DNA of 64,000 nt, from NCBI GenBank assembly GCA_949130495.1, contig OX422214.1, positions 251,724,187 through 251,788,186 of the forward strand. The letters are read 5' to 3'. The position numbers and the translations under genes were made by a program. Under the pieces are notes generated by a model, which worked only from the letters and a program-made list of their open reading frames with translations, was not told where the DNA came from and did no database searches. Below, piece by piece: positions 22,567 through 33,868 of this stretch; within the stretch, counting starts at the first letter, position 1; every line of letters starts with the position of its first letter. This stretch comes from Sambucus nigra (taxonomy: Eukaryota > Streptophyta > Magnoliopsida > Dipsacales > Adoxaceae).

Positions 22567-23049
22567 TCAAATGATCAAATAGTTAAGAGTAAATGTCAAA
22601 ATTAGAGCACTTAATGTGGGAGCCACCCTAGCACCAGTGTCCCGATATAGTTCAATGCAATCTTCAATCAGATCACACAATGGGTGATTTTCTTCAGCAT
22701 TTTTCTTGGAAATCAATTGCACCGCTAAGGTGGAATCTGTCAAAACTGTGGATCCAGACCAACCTCTTTCTTTTATGAGTTTTAAATCGTGATAGATCAC
22801 TTTCAGGTCAGCTTGGAGAATAGTCACTTTACCCTTCATATTGCCGTAGAATTCGTCCACCCAAGCTCCTTGATCATTCCTATCGATGCCTCCATAGTTG
22901 CCTCGTCCCGTGATATTATTACGTCGTCCATATGTATTTACTTTCATAGTACCTGCAATAGGAAACTTCCACGCTATTAGAGTCGATTTATATTCAACTA
23001 CTAAATGAAGTCTATAAGAAAAAATAAGTATGTATATATATATACACAC
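22567..23049 (-). pseudogene. RNase H-like (RVT_3) domain fragment with lost catalytic Asp (copy 1)
   Basis: A 160-codon frame whose residues about 28-125 match the plant RNase H-like domain found in LINE-derived and stand-alone proteins. The canonical NTDG motif is NTYG here: Tyr40 replaces the first metal-binding Asp through one base change at 22,932. Copy 2 keeps Asp. The second acidic site is Asp81 where Glu is usual, and the third (TDST, Asp105) is present. The first 25 residues are AT-rich translation and likely not coding; a TTGCAG acceptor-like site lies just before the domain (about 22,957). Probably a captured exon in the Helitron. Confidence 0.75.
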
Positions 23050-23794
23050 ATTTTATCTAACAACATAAATTTGATGGAACAAAGGAAGCCCCACAGTTAC
23101 AAATCGATAACATACAAAATAGGGATTTAATAGATTTAAAGACTATGGTGGTAGTTTACCCATAAATTTTCAATTGTAGCAGATGTCCATTAATAAAAAA
23201 ACCTCGAGCGATTTCTGAAATGAAAATAACAAACAAAAAAACAAACTGAAGAGCGAGAGATTAAAGCTATAAGATCCACTCTAAGGGTAACATATATTCA
23301 AGAATGCCCTCCACTTTTAGCAGCCAAGCATGTCACATGTCTTGGATTAAAGCCCCCTGCATCATGTTAGCACGGTTAGCTGCTGTGACATTTGGACAGT
23401 TAAAAATAGTAAATGAACTAATATGCGTTAAACCTCTCATAGATTGTGTGCATACAAAAAAGATCCCAAAAGAGGAGAAAATAAAAAATTATACAAATAT
23501 CAATGGCAATAATATGAAATTTTATACCATCTCCTGCCTAGTTTATAATAAAGGTTAATTTGTAACAAAATAAATTGGATCAAAGACCCAAGTCTAGGGA
23601 GAGAGCAGGTGCCTTCGTCTTTGATTCTACCGAAGGATCACAAAGTCCTAAACCTTAAGGTTGTTCAATATTAAAAAAATATTTTTCTTCGGCATATTTA
23701 ATATACTCAACAATCAATATCAAACTCATTAAATATCATGACATGTGGTACCTTAGTTTTCAAACTCATTAAATAGAAGCGATACCTCAATATG

Positions 23795-23953
23795 TCTTCA
23801 GCTGATGCTAGTCGTGATATTGTAAACAGTGTATTAGAAATCATGTGGGGTCAACTCTTATTTAAGAGTCCATAAATGTACTAACTAAAGCTTTGACAAC
23901 TTCCTCAATTGAAGATACACTGCTTCCAATATCACGACCTGCATCAGCTGAAA
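23795..23953. repeat. Imperfect inverted repeat, about 40-bp arms (copy 1)
   Basis: Left arm 23,795-23,835 (CTTCAGCTGATGC...) is repeated inverted at 23,913-23,953 (...GCATCAGCTGAA), with a spacer of about 77 bp. The right arm overlaps the frame at 23,862-24,062. Confidence 0.6.
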
Positions 23954-24062
23954 ATATGCATCCTTCAATCTTGGTTTGATAAATAAGAGGGCTTCGTAGA
24001 GCAAAACCTATATGTGCCGCCACCATGAGTTGCGTAGCATCCTCATTCTGCACCACCACCAT
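23862..24062 (-). pseudogene. Unrecognised captured coding fragment (copy 1)
   Basis: 66 codons with coding-like composition (AAHIGFALRSPLIYQTK, SVSSIEEVVKALVSTFMDS), extending upstream without a stop through a short internal repeat. Family not recognised. One residue differs in copy 2 (57,085-57,285). Strand agrees with the other fragments in the Helitron. Confidence 0.35.
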
Positions 24063-24259
24063 AAGCTGGGCGGCGCCGCATCCCCATTCAGCATAGATAC
24101 TCTTTAAAAAATTTAATGTGAAGGATGTTTGTACACAATCCCATCATTTTCAATTGGAAAGTTACCTCTGAGTAAATGCATAATGGGAAGTTAGTACACA
24201 ATCACATCGTTTCCAATTTGGGAATTTCTTTTGAAGGAAGAAAAAGAAAAAAAATTGAA

Positions 24260-24276
24260 ACATAAAGTCGATCACC
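24260..24276. other. Duplication junction: Helitron interior fused to Gypsy gag
   Basis: Identity between the copies ends after CATAAAG at 24,261-24,267 (57,484-57,490 in copy 2). Copy 2 continues with Helitron sequence, while copy 1 changes directly into an open gag reading frame. There is no LTR terminus, TG dinucleotide or visible target-site duplication here, so this is not a simple transposon insertion. It is best read as the single novel joint of a tandem duplication. Confidence 0.85.
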
Positions 24277-25051
24277 ACAGTCGAGGAAAGGGATACGCTA
24301 GCTATTGCAGGGTTTTGGGTGCGGTTTGACCGCAAGTATTTTCCTCCAGCGATTGGGACCGAAATGAGGAGAAAATTTAGTGAGGTGACTCAGGGAGATC
24401 GTTCAGTGTCCGATTACGAGGAAGAATTTACTCGTTGGCAAATTTTGTATCGGATGAGGTAAGCGATGAAGAAATAAAGAAAGAAAGGTTTATGGATGGG
24501 TTAGTCTGGAGAATCAGACAACATTTAATTGGTAAGTATGCATTAGTAGCTTATACAGATGTTGTTAACGCAACACTCCTACACCGTCAGGAATATTGCT
24601 TCCACGTGAAAGGAAGTAAGAGGGGAGTGGGAAACCAGTCAGTCGGATAAAGTAGGAGGGAATAATACCAGTGGGGTATCCCAATAGTAGATAAGGGGAC
24701 ATCAGGGGCTGGATTCCTGACAGAGGAATCAGACTAAGAGATTTAGGTCTAGAGGCTATCGACAGGATGGCCAGGACTTCCAACAAGGTCGGCATGGAAG
24801 GGACCAGTGGCAGGGTTAATGTATTAGAAGGTTTTTCGTTTGTGGGGGAAGCGAGACGCATGAAGAGAGATTGTCTTAAGCGAGGCAGGGGTCAACTACA
24901 GGACAAGGTCCTGGATGTACAACCACTAAAGCAAGTCATGGGTGCATTTGGGCAAGGAGAAGATGCTTCGGAACCCGAGGATCAGCCGTTGCAGCTGGAG
25001 TATGAAGGTAGTTATTTTTACCCTATGGGCATGGGGTATATTTTTGAGTGA
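24268..25051 (+). pseudogene. gag: Decayed Gypsy gag
   Basis: Three frames are needed. Frame one (24,268-24,462) has the retrotransposon gag signature FDRKYFPPA, then SVSDYEEEFTRW, and ends at a TAA. A second frame (about 24,435-24,650) continues with KKERFMDGLVWRIRQHL, the usual capsid continuation, so a frameshift lies near 24,435. A third (24,767-25,051) contains GEARRMKRDC, a CCHC zinc knuckle that has lost its first two Cys and its His. Order and spacing match a Gypsy Gag. No start codon region is present because the left end is the junction. Non-functional. Confidence 0.85.
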
Positions 25052-25707
25052 CAAGGAGGATGTCACAATATAAGACTTATTTTTCACTAGAGTTCGCAGG
25101 TGAGTCGAATTTAGTGGGTGTATTGGTTGTAGTAGCCATAATTATATGGATAAACTCTCCATGGGGTAGCGGAGTTTCTTTGGTGTTCTTCATGGGACAG
25201 TGGAGGTGCACACTGAGTGAAGGTTTCAATTATGTGAGGAATTACTACTTTCGAGAATTATGGGAGTAGGGTTGATAATATTTTCTAAATATCGGCTGGA
25301 CAGCGATGGAATTTAACTATTGTGGATAGTTGTGTTAAATTTTGGTCTTCACGACACCAGGGTATGTTTGGTACAAGGTATCACCTGAGAGGGCATATAG
25401 CCTATATATATGTGTGTATATATGTTGTATTGCGTGGTGCGATAGCACATAGTGAGGACTTGTGTTCTCACATTTTATCCCGGTAATTAGGGGTGTTTAC
25501 TAAAGTGAATTAGGGTGGTTAATTTATGTTCGAGCAAAGAGAGATAACTCGGGGTTTATTTTGCGCAAGGACTAGTGATGGTAAGGTCAAGGTACTTTAT
25601 GTCGTCTTTGGTAACATGAGAGTAAGAGTATATACTTTTGTGTCGAGAGACAAGTATTTTGTGGGGATATGTTTGGATGTTAGTACATGGGTTGGGTACC
25701 CGGACAG

Positions 25708-25754
<47 letters not shown>

Positions 25755-25996
25755 TATGACTACGGGTTCGAAGTTATATTACAGGTTACGACTAGCATAG
25801 TCGGGTAATTTTGTGCGGTTAAGCACGGGGATAGGGTGTATGGGCGCCCTGGTTAATCTAAATGCATACTTGTGTAACGTATGGTTAGAAGCGGATGGAA
25901 TAGATATAGCGAGAATAGAGGCACATGACTAGAGAGTGATATGCGAAGCTTGGAACATTACGCTCATCTAAATTTCGAGGACGAAATTCCTTTGTA
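25052..25996 (+). other. Non-coding remainder of the Gypsy internal region
   Basis: No pol domain could be read in any frame. Contains a TA/TG microsatellite at about 25,708-25,754. The last 60 bases carry the conserved pre-PPT segment. Confidence 0.6.
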
Positions 25997-26008
25997 AGGG
26001 GGGTAGTA
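25997..26008 (+). promoter_or_regulatory. Gypsy polypurine tract
   Basis: AAGGGGGGTAGTA-type purine run directly before the LTR TG at 26,009; the expected plus-strand primer. Confidence 0.85.
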
Positions 26009-27035
26009 TGTAACACCCCGTAATTTTGAGGATTTAGTATTTAATTATTTTTGGGGGTTATAAAAATATTTAAATTGGAAAAACTTAAATTCATGAGTTG
26101 GAGAATTTATTTGAGTGAGCCGAATTATTTATAATTGGTGACTTTTAAGTTTAATGGTTCAAAATCTCATGTGTCGCATTTTGAGGTCAAAATTTGGAAA
26201 TGACAAAATGTACTTCAGATGATAATTCCGAGTGCGCGATTGCGTCCGGATGGGTCGAGATAGTCAGAAAAGAGTACCCGGGGGTAGTAATTGGGTCTCG
26301 GGGTATTTTTGGGCATAGCCGGGCCCACACAGAGTGATTCGGGCCATTTTACTTAGGCCCGTATGGCCAAAAAGGGAATAAAGGGGTTTAACATAATTTG
26401 GAAAGTGTAAAACAACAGTAAACACAAATTCTAAGACTAGGGCTTGAGAGGAAAATTGGGGGAAAGCAAACCAAGAGCAATTGGGAGTTATTTGGAGCCA
26501 AATTAAGGCATTAATTTGGGGTGTTCTTCATCAACTAATCTCTAAACCAATGGAATCAGACCCTACGAACAATCCAGGCAAGTGGTTAACTGTTGTGATT
26601 TCTAAATTGATGATAATCAATTCATATCATAGTGATGTGTAAATCAAAATCCATTTTGGAGATACATGGGTACAAAATGGGGTTTTTGTTCATGGAACTA
26701 TTGAATGAGATTCAAAGTAAGAATTAGTTGTGTTGTATATCTCTGAGTATGGATATCTGATTTAAAAGAGAAACCGGAATATAAAATGGTGGAATTTGAA
26801 TCTGGAAGTTGAAATTGTAGAACAAAGTTAATGGAGATTTATGGAAAAACCCATTTCGGGAATTGTGAGATAATTTGAGAAATTCATATACTAGAAAGTG
26901 TATATGATGTATAAGATCAAAGTCCAATATGCTTATGTGGTGGGATGACTTGATTAGAGGTTGAAATTTAGGTTTACAAATCTTGAATTTTCGTTAATGG
27001 TGGAATTCAGTGGGGAAGAAGAACTGCCACGAAAG

Positions 27036-27098
27036 GATCGATCGATCGATCGGGGGCCATCGATCGATCGACGATGGGAAAAACTTGGCCGATCGGGC
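27036..27098. repeat. GATCGATC palindrome cluster
   Basis: GATC iterated at 27,036-27,051, ATCGATCGATCG at 27,059-27,070 and CCGATCGGGC at 27,089-27,098; centres are about 22 and 27 bp apart, separated by GGGGGCC and other sequence. Confidence 0.8.
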
Positions 27099-27399
27099 AG
27101 TTGATGCTTTGCCTTGTTTTCTTTTTATCTTGGGTAAAATTTTAATTGGTGAAAAATTATAGAGAAGTTAATAGCTAGGGGCTCAAAAGATAGCTATTGG
27201 TAATGTGCAATTTAAGTTAAGAGTTGGGACTTAAAGTGAGAATTTTTGATGAAACATATTTAATTTAACTATGGACCAAGTGGGCGAGTCCGGGTATGTT
27301 GGAAATTATAGGTAAATATAATTGGAGAATTTATGGAGATGAATGTGTGACACATTGTGGGCGAAAATGTGGGAATGAAATTATGAGATGTAAAAATGG

Positions 27400-28330
27400 A
27401 CCAAGTGAGCGAGTCTGGGCATGTGGGCTAAGTGACACAAAAGTATTAAATTAATTATCGAGAGAGTAAATTAATTTGGAGTCGGAACATAGACTCGGGA
27501 AATATTAAGTTATGGGCCAAATGAGCGAGTCCGAGATAATGGTTAGGTGACACCAAGTTATTAAATTAATGGATGTGTTAATTAATGAATGTAGAGTCGG
27601 AAGGTAGACTCGGAAAGGTATTAAATTAATTGATGTTGTAATTAATTAATTTAGAGTCAGATTATAGACTCGGGAAGGGTATGGATTAATTAATGTGTAA
27701 ATTAATTATATGAGAGTCGTATCACAGACTCAGATTGGTATAAATTAATTAATGTGTAAATTAATTAAATGAGAGTCGTACCACAGACTCGATTTAGTAT
27801 AAATTAATTAATGTGCAAATTAATTAACTGGGAGTCGGACCACAGACTCGAATCGGTATTAAATTAATAGGTGTGTTAATTAATTTAATTAGAGTCGGAC
27901 GATAGACTCGGGAAGGTATTAAATTAATAGGTGTTTTAATTAATTTAATTAGATTCGGACGATAGACTCGGGAAGGTATTAAATTAATAGGTGTGTTAAT
28001 TAATTTAATTAGAGTTGGATGATAGACTCGGGAAGGTATTAAATTAATAGCGTGCTAATTAATTTAATTAGAGTCGGACCATAGACTTGGGGAAAATAGT
28101 ATATGAATTGAGGTGTGAATTAATTATATTAGAGTCAGACCACCGACTCGGATTTGTATTAATTAATTAATTAATGTGTAGATTAATTAAATGAGAGTCG
28201 GACCACAGACTCGGAGTTGTATTAATTAATTAATGTGTAAATTAATTAAATAAGTGTCGAATCATAGATTTCGTATAAATTACTGTGTAGAGTACTAGTA
28301 TTTAGGGTCGGACCACAGACTCGGGAAGAT
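27400..28330 (+). repeat. 60-bp minisatellite inside the Gypsy LTR
   Basis: At least 12 tandem copies of a unit containing GAGTCGGACCACAGACTCG (itself an inverted pair, GAGTC/GACTC) plus an ATTAAATTAATT-type AT-rich half. Successive AGACTCG positions from 27,606 to 28,207 are 59-63 bp apart; edges are degenerate. Confidence 0.9.
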
Positions 28331-29934
28331 GGAAATTATTAAGTGAGAAAATTAATTAAGTTGAGTTGGGCCAAAGAATCGAGAAATTACAGGCTAGTGT
28401 TACGGGTTTTTGAGTACACGGTAAAGTCGGGGTTTATACTATATATATACGGTGCAGTGATAGTATATATATAGATGTGTGTATATATTGTGTGTGCTAT
28501 TAAATATCAGTGATTAGATATTTATTAAATTTATATACTCTAGTTCTATCAAGGGAGGTTGCGCGATGTGGGTGAATCCCATAGCTCGAGGAGTAGGGTG
28601 AGTATACCCCCAGGTCATAGCGTTCGGTATATGGGTGATGGGATTATCTCACTTTCAGGGAAGGAATATGACCGCCTCCACTTCGTTTATATTTTGGGCC
28701 AGGTTGGTGAGCGATTCCAACTTGGGTAACTAGGTTATGTGAGCACACCTAGTGAGATAACACTTTAGAAGGAATCATCCGCCGAGGGTATACTCGAAGG
28801 GATGGATATACGTATGTTATATGTGTGGATGTTCTAGTAAAGGTACGTATATAATGGTATTCAATATTATATGCGGGTAATAATACAGTGTGTGATGTAT
28901 TTACTTTATATAACTTGTGGCACGATTATATGCTACTATTTAAGAAGGAATTAATTAAGTTAATTGTGAGATAACTTATAATTAAATAATCATTGTACTC
29001 GGGTTAGAGTTGTATGGAAAGGGGGAGGTTATACTAGGACTAGTTGTACGGGATAGTACAACTAGGTGGGGGGGTCAAGGTAACCGATAGGTGTGCACAA
29101 TAGTGGAGGGGTGAGAATGTCCACAAGGGAGTGCGACACTAACTTAAATATGAAGCGCATTCATGCATTTCAAATTATTGTAGTTAATTCACTTGCTAAA
29201 TATTTTCAAAATGTTTTGGGTTCTAACCCTTGCTATAAAACTATTTTCAAAACCTTTTAGGTGTCCAGTCACAGGGACGCCAAGATTGATATTCTATTCC
29301 AGGTACACGGAGCTGCGGCATATGTGGATGCTAGCAGGAGTTTGGATTAGACGCATCGTTCATTTATTCCTAGAGTAGGAATCGTGTATCAGTTTATGTT
29401 TTATTTAGGGCTTGTCGCCCAAATTTCTCAGTACAATTTTCAGATGTATTATTCAGGTGTTAAATATTGGTATTGGATTTCACTTTGGTGGCCGATGGTT
29501 TATTCGAAAAATTTGTTTAATTAATTATTCAGTTGAGTTTTATTCAGTTGTGTGAATGGTTTTTATTTATTTCCGCATGTACTGTTTTGTTAATTAAAAA
29601 GTTAAAATTTGGCACCACCTTTTGGAATACTAGTTGGTTAGTAAGATTTAAAAAGTTTTGGACAGTGATGCTAAGGAAGAACCAACTGGGATTCCTGTTT
29701 TAATTTGGTATAGGACTGATCACCCGGTATTTTATTAGGCGGGGTGTCACACACAAGTGTTACAATCATCATACACAAACATGTTACCTCATAATTTGCC
29801 TCCTAGCCGCGACATGGCCATCAACTTGGAATCAAATCCCTTAACCTTACCTCACCCATTCGCTTACGATGAGAGAACCATTTCAGTGCTTTTCGAATTT
29901 TGGAAAATTTTCGTCGTGCCTGAATCCTCTAGTG

Positions 29935-29989
<55 letters not shown>

Positions 29990-30462
29990 TAAAATGCATT
30001 ACTATTTAAAAAAATCAGTTTTATAGTAAAACATATTTTTGTTAAAAAACGGCCATCATAGAAAAAATATTTTGTTGTAAAACTGTTTTTAATTAAGAAG
30101 TGTTTGGTTAAATATTATCGTATTTTATCCTATGTGTGTGTGTGTGTGCATATATTATTGTATAAATATGAATGTATTAAAATAAATTTATATATTAATA
30201 TATTTTTAATATTATATGTGTATATTGAACACATAAGTGTATAGTGTACTAGTATAATAATGTATATTAATGTACTAACGAGTAAAACGGTCATTTTAGC
30301 TGAAAAAGTCTGTCAACTAACGGTAAATTCGTTCAACTGACGATTTCGATTAGTTTTAGACGTCAACTAAATAATTCGAAAATTAATGAGCCTAAACAAA
30401 AAATAATTAGAACTAGTGTATCCTAAACAATAAATGACCCGATATATTTTTCATCGTGATAT

Positions 30463-30626
30463 AAAAGTAAAATGGTGAAATATATTTTCACCTATTTAGA
30501 TTTAAGTTTTGTTTTGTATTTTTGTTTAAAATGGGATAATTATAGTGTATGGACTCATTCACAAATTCAAAATAACAGGAAATTAATTTTAATTATGTGA
30601 AAAAATATTTCACCATTTTACTTTTT
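30463..30626. repeat. Inverted repeat, about 30-bp arms
   Basis: AAAAGTAAAATGGTGAAATA at 30,463 reappears inverted as TATTTCACCATTTTACTTTT near 30,605. About 100 bp of AT-rich loop; may be a small foldback MITE. Confidence 0.65.
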
Positions 30627-30857
30627 GTCGCTGTTAAAATATTTTCTCCCCAAACCAAATGGACACTTAAGGACATTTTTTCCCATTCCCACTCTGAATA
30701 TAAAAAAAAAGATCTTTTCTGGGAAACATGCTGATAAATCTTTAGACTCTTTAAAAATTAACAATAAGGACAAAGTAAAAATAATTCTTTTAATAAGTCT
30801 GTGTGTGTTACGATTATTAATGAAGATACATGAATATATACAATACTTATTAATGTA

Positions 30858-30932
30858 AACACAGTTACACTTATTAATGTAGATAGTGTTACATTTGCAA
30901 TTGTATCTACATTTATAAGTGTAATTGTGTTG
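30858..30932. repeat. Short hairpin, 28-bp arms
   Basis: ACACTTATTAATGTAGATA at 30,867 pairs with TATCTACATTTATAAGTGT at 30,904; 18-base loop. Confidence 0.75.
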
Positions 30933-31110
30933 TTTGGAGTGATAATTAATTACTTTAAAAGTTTATGGGTTTAAGATATCAACAAGATTATCGCTTTGAC
31001 TTATCATATATAAATGAATTTTAAGAGATTTATTCGCTAATGCCCTACTTTTATTGGCATAAACGCCATATAGCACAATAAAGTTAAATAAAGCACATAT
31101 ATAAACATGG

Positions 31111-31146
<36 letters not shown>

Positions 31147-33236
31147 GTGTGAATGTCCATGTATATAGTTTGTGTATATTTTTTGAATGTCTCACTATGT
31201 CTAATATATAAGATAATACCATTTAAATTTTGAACACACATTGACAAAAAAATTATGTTAGTGCATCTTTATTTTACAATAAATTATCAACAAGATCTTT
31301 TATCTTTCTTCATGTCGACAACCCTGTCTAAATTTTGGCACAAAAAGCAAGCACTTCCTTTTGGTGAGAGAGTCGGAATATTTCATTTATTATTTTGGGC
31401 TTAGTCTCATTTTCAAAGTTTTGTTGGATTCCCATCTCATTTATTTTTTAAATTGTATTAAGTTTCATAACCGCCAAATTCGCAACCAATCGCCTTGTAA
31501 CCACTCATCTTATTTTCCACAGAGAATGTCACTTGTTCCATAGTGGTTATAACATGAGGATCTTAAGTATTTAGTCCAATTTTTTAAGTTTCATCTGTAG
31601 TCACCCTCATGTTTTTTTTGTTTTAGTTGTTGGTCAAAATATAACAACTATGTGACAAGTGTAATCCTTTAGGGAAAGGAAGATGAGGGGTTAGAGACGG
31701 TTACAGATACATTATAGGTGGTTTGGGGCAGTTATGTGATTCACAACAATTTAAAAAATACATGAAATGGGACGCCCACAAAACGTTGAAAAAAGGACAA
31801 ATTAAAAAGAATTATATAATGTATCAACCCCCATTTTCTCACATAAAGGCTGGCTAGGCACGATACGTCAAAGACGGGGATTGCTTATCAATTAATATCA
31901 TTCTCAGCACCAATAATTGAGTTTAAATCATCAGTTCAATAATAAATAAATCTAATTCAACACCAAGTGTATGATAAATCCGACATAAAGGTAAATATAT
32001 CAAATCAACATAAAGTAAATAAATCTCGGGCTTATGCCCATACGATAATCCCAAATAAAATAAGTATTGAAGCTAAAAAGAACCTAAGCTAGAATTGATA
32101 GATTTGAAATACGTGAGGAGTAAAAAGAAGAATGCAAGGCTGCCACGTCCATAGTCCGGCTATCATTATCTATGAACACCTGGGGGAGAAAATATTTAAA
32201 TTTGGGCAGAGCCCTAGATGTGTAAGAATTAACTTAATCAATTTAAAATGCAATAAATACAGTTGATGCAAAGTAAATATCCCCCATCATCACTCACATG
32301 AGATTAACATCTCACCCCTCATCTAAGTGTGAAATTATACGCATCCAAACAAGTCTCAAAGTAATGTATAATAACCGTGCCAATTTAATACTAAATAAAT
32401 TAGATATAATCAATTGCTAACTCGAAGTTGACTATATTCAATTACCAAAATCCCAAGGTGTTCCAATATTATATATCTCATGAAAGTGACATTAACATCT
32501 GTTATGCCCAATATAGTAAGGGTCTTTAATTCACTGTCTACATTCTTAAACAAATTAATTAATCACATTTACTTCGGATTATATATATATGTCCTTTCAT
32601 ATATGCAACACACAAAGGCATCTACCTTTTGTTTCTCGTTTGTGCTCTATGGGCAAGTCCGAAGGAATCTATTATCCATGTCAGACATCACAAAACACAC
32701 ATAAGTGGGGCAGTCCCTACGCTGTACTACAGTTCACGGTCCATACCTAGCAGTGATAAAGGATCCCAGCACTAACACCTACCTCTTGTAGATGGCATTG
32801 CTACATAGTGCCAAATGACCTACACAACGTCAAGCCCACCTATGCCGACGAGTGGTACGGTCCCGAATGCACGAAACCCCTAGCCGATAGGACCATCCAC
32901 GAACATTGGTATGTCCACATATATACACATAAATACATATTATTATTCCCATATAATATTTGTAGGCAATTACTCTATAATTACCTAAAGTATCCCACGT
33001 AATGTCCACAAATATTCACCGACTAATAATTGACAATCTAGTTAATTATTAATTCCATCTTCTTTGAAATATTATTTAACTATCTAATTAAATATAAATT
33101 ACCAATAAACATACGTTCCACATTTTTATATTTAATAAATTTCTCGTTGACCCAAATACCGGCCCACCAACTCGTATGAACTTCTAAAAATATTTTGGAT
33201 TTAACCCTGGTCCCAGCTCACTCAACTCCTAGGATC

Positions 33237-33309
33237 GAATCGACTCGGTTCTTGGCTGAATCGATTTGTTTCCAGATCGAATCGATTTGCTCCAAGGTCG
33301 AATCAATTT
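33237..33309. repeat. GAATCGATTC palindrome array, 21-bp period (copy 2)
   Basis: Same four sites at exact 21-bp steps as 48-120. Confidence 0.85.
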
Positions 33310-33868
33310 GGAATGTTATAGTAGCCCATATCTGATAGTTTTTCTCATTACGGGATTTCTTAGTTCATACTCAAAATTCATTCCAAAGGTTATATCATTT
33401 GCGTAATCATATGAATAGGCCCCTAACACCCTGTTACTCATTTTAGAGTCATTAATTTCATATAGCAACATGAATTCCTTTGTCCACTTCTCGGAATTTA
33501 TGTGGTTAAACACAACTTCTAATTCCGATTTCTTCTACAATAATAATTAGGAATAAATTAGATTATGGGACATATAAAATGGGATTAAAGTCACAAATCT
33601 GTAGATCATAAACATGTATTAGAATCCTCTATATGTGATTTCTAGATCTCTCCAAATTTACTTCAAGAACCCTAAGGCATCTATTATCAAATTTCAAGAA
33701 TTCAATTCCTAGATTTTTGGGTTAACACCCTATGTTCCAATTAATCCTCTACATGCTATAGATTAATTCCTAGTATTTAACGATCAGAATTCAACCAAAA
33801 ATAAAGAAATCATGTGGGGTCATTATAATTTATCGAGAAGCAAATTGGAAATTAAAGGGAGTAGGAAA

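Larger units (their letters stand above)
19983..24267 (-). mobile_element. Truncated Helitron, minus strand (copy 1)
   Basis: The 3' terminus is at 19,983: on the minus strand a CGTGCC-TTCA-GGCACG hairpin, eight bases, then CTAG next to T, as in plant Helitrons. The body carries fragments of unrelated plant genes on the minus strand (subtilase, RNase H-like) and no Rep/helicase. It is cut at 24,267 by the duplication junction; the full extent is visible only in copy 2. Between 19,983 and 21,545 no recognisable coding sequence was found. Confidence 0.7.
24268..29751 (+). mobile_element. 5'-truncated Tekay/Del-like Gypsy retrotransposon
   Basis: The internal region starts at the duplication junction within gag and runs to a polypurine tract and one 3' LTR. 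There is no 5' LTR, PBS, protease, RT, RNase H or integrase, so the element was both internally deleted and cut by the duplication. The segment AATTTCGAGGACGAAATTC followed by the PPT and TGTAACACCCCG is the characteristic 3' junction of plant chromovirus Gypsy elements. The five bases after the LTR are CACAA (29,752-29,756), the expected TSD. Confidence 0.85.
26009..29751 (+). repeat. Gypsy 3' LTR, 3.74 kb
   Basis: Begins TGTAACACCCCG and ends CGGGGTGTCACA, near-perfect mirror termini. Contains a GATCGATC palindrome cluster (27,036-27,098) and a 60-bp minisatellite (27,400-28,330). No 5' partner is in the window, so its age cannot be measured here. Confidence 0.85.
29757..31819. other. AT-rich spacer between duplication copies
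   Basis: No convincing gene. Contains TA/TG microsatellites (29,937-29,985; 30,133-30,150; 31,115-31,142) and two foldback sequences (30,463-30,626; 30,858-30,932). Open frames here run through the microsatellites. Confidence 0.7.

Noticed and set aside
24267..24268. Junction as a simple Gypsy insertion into the Helitron
   Set aside because: Sequence to the right starts inside gag, not at an LTR terminus, and no TSD is visible.
27400..28330. Regular 60-bp repeats as a possible CRISPR array
   Set aside because: Plant nuclear context, no distinct spacers (the whole 60 bp is repeated), located inside an LTR.
29757..30026. 89-codon frame with an apparently coding N-terminus
   Set aside because: Runs directly into a long TA/TG microsatellite and shows no family resemblance.
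30963..31247. 94-codon minus-strand frame
   Set aside because: Contains a TA microsatellite translation (IYIYIY) and no domain.
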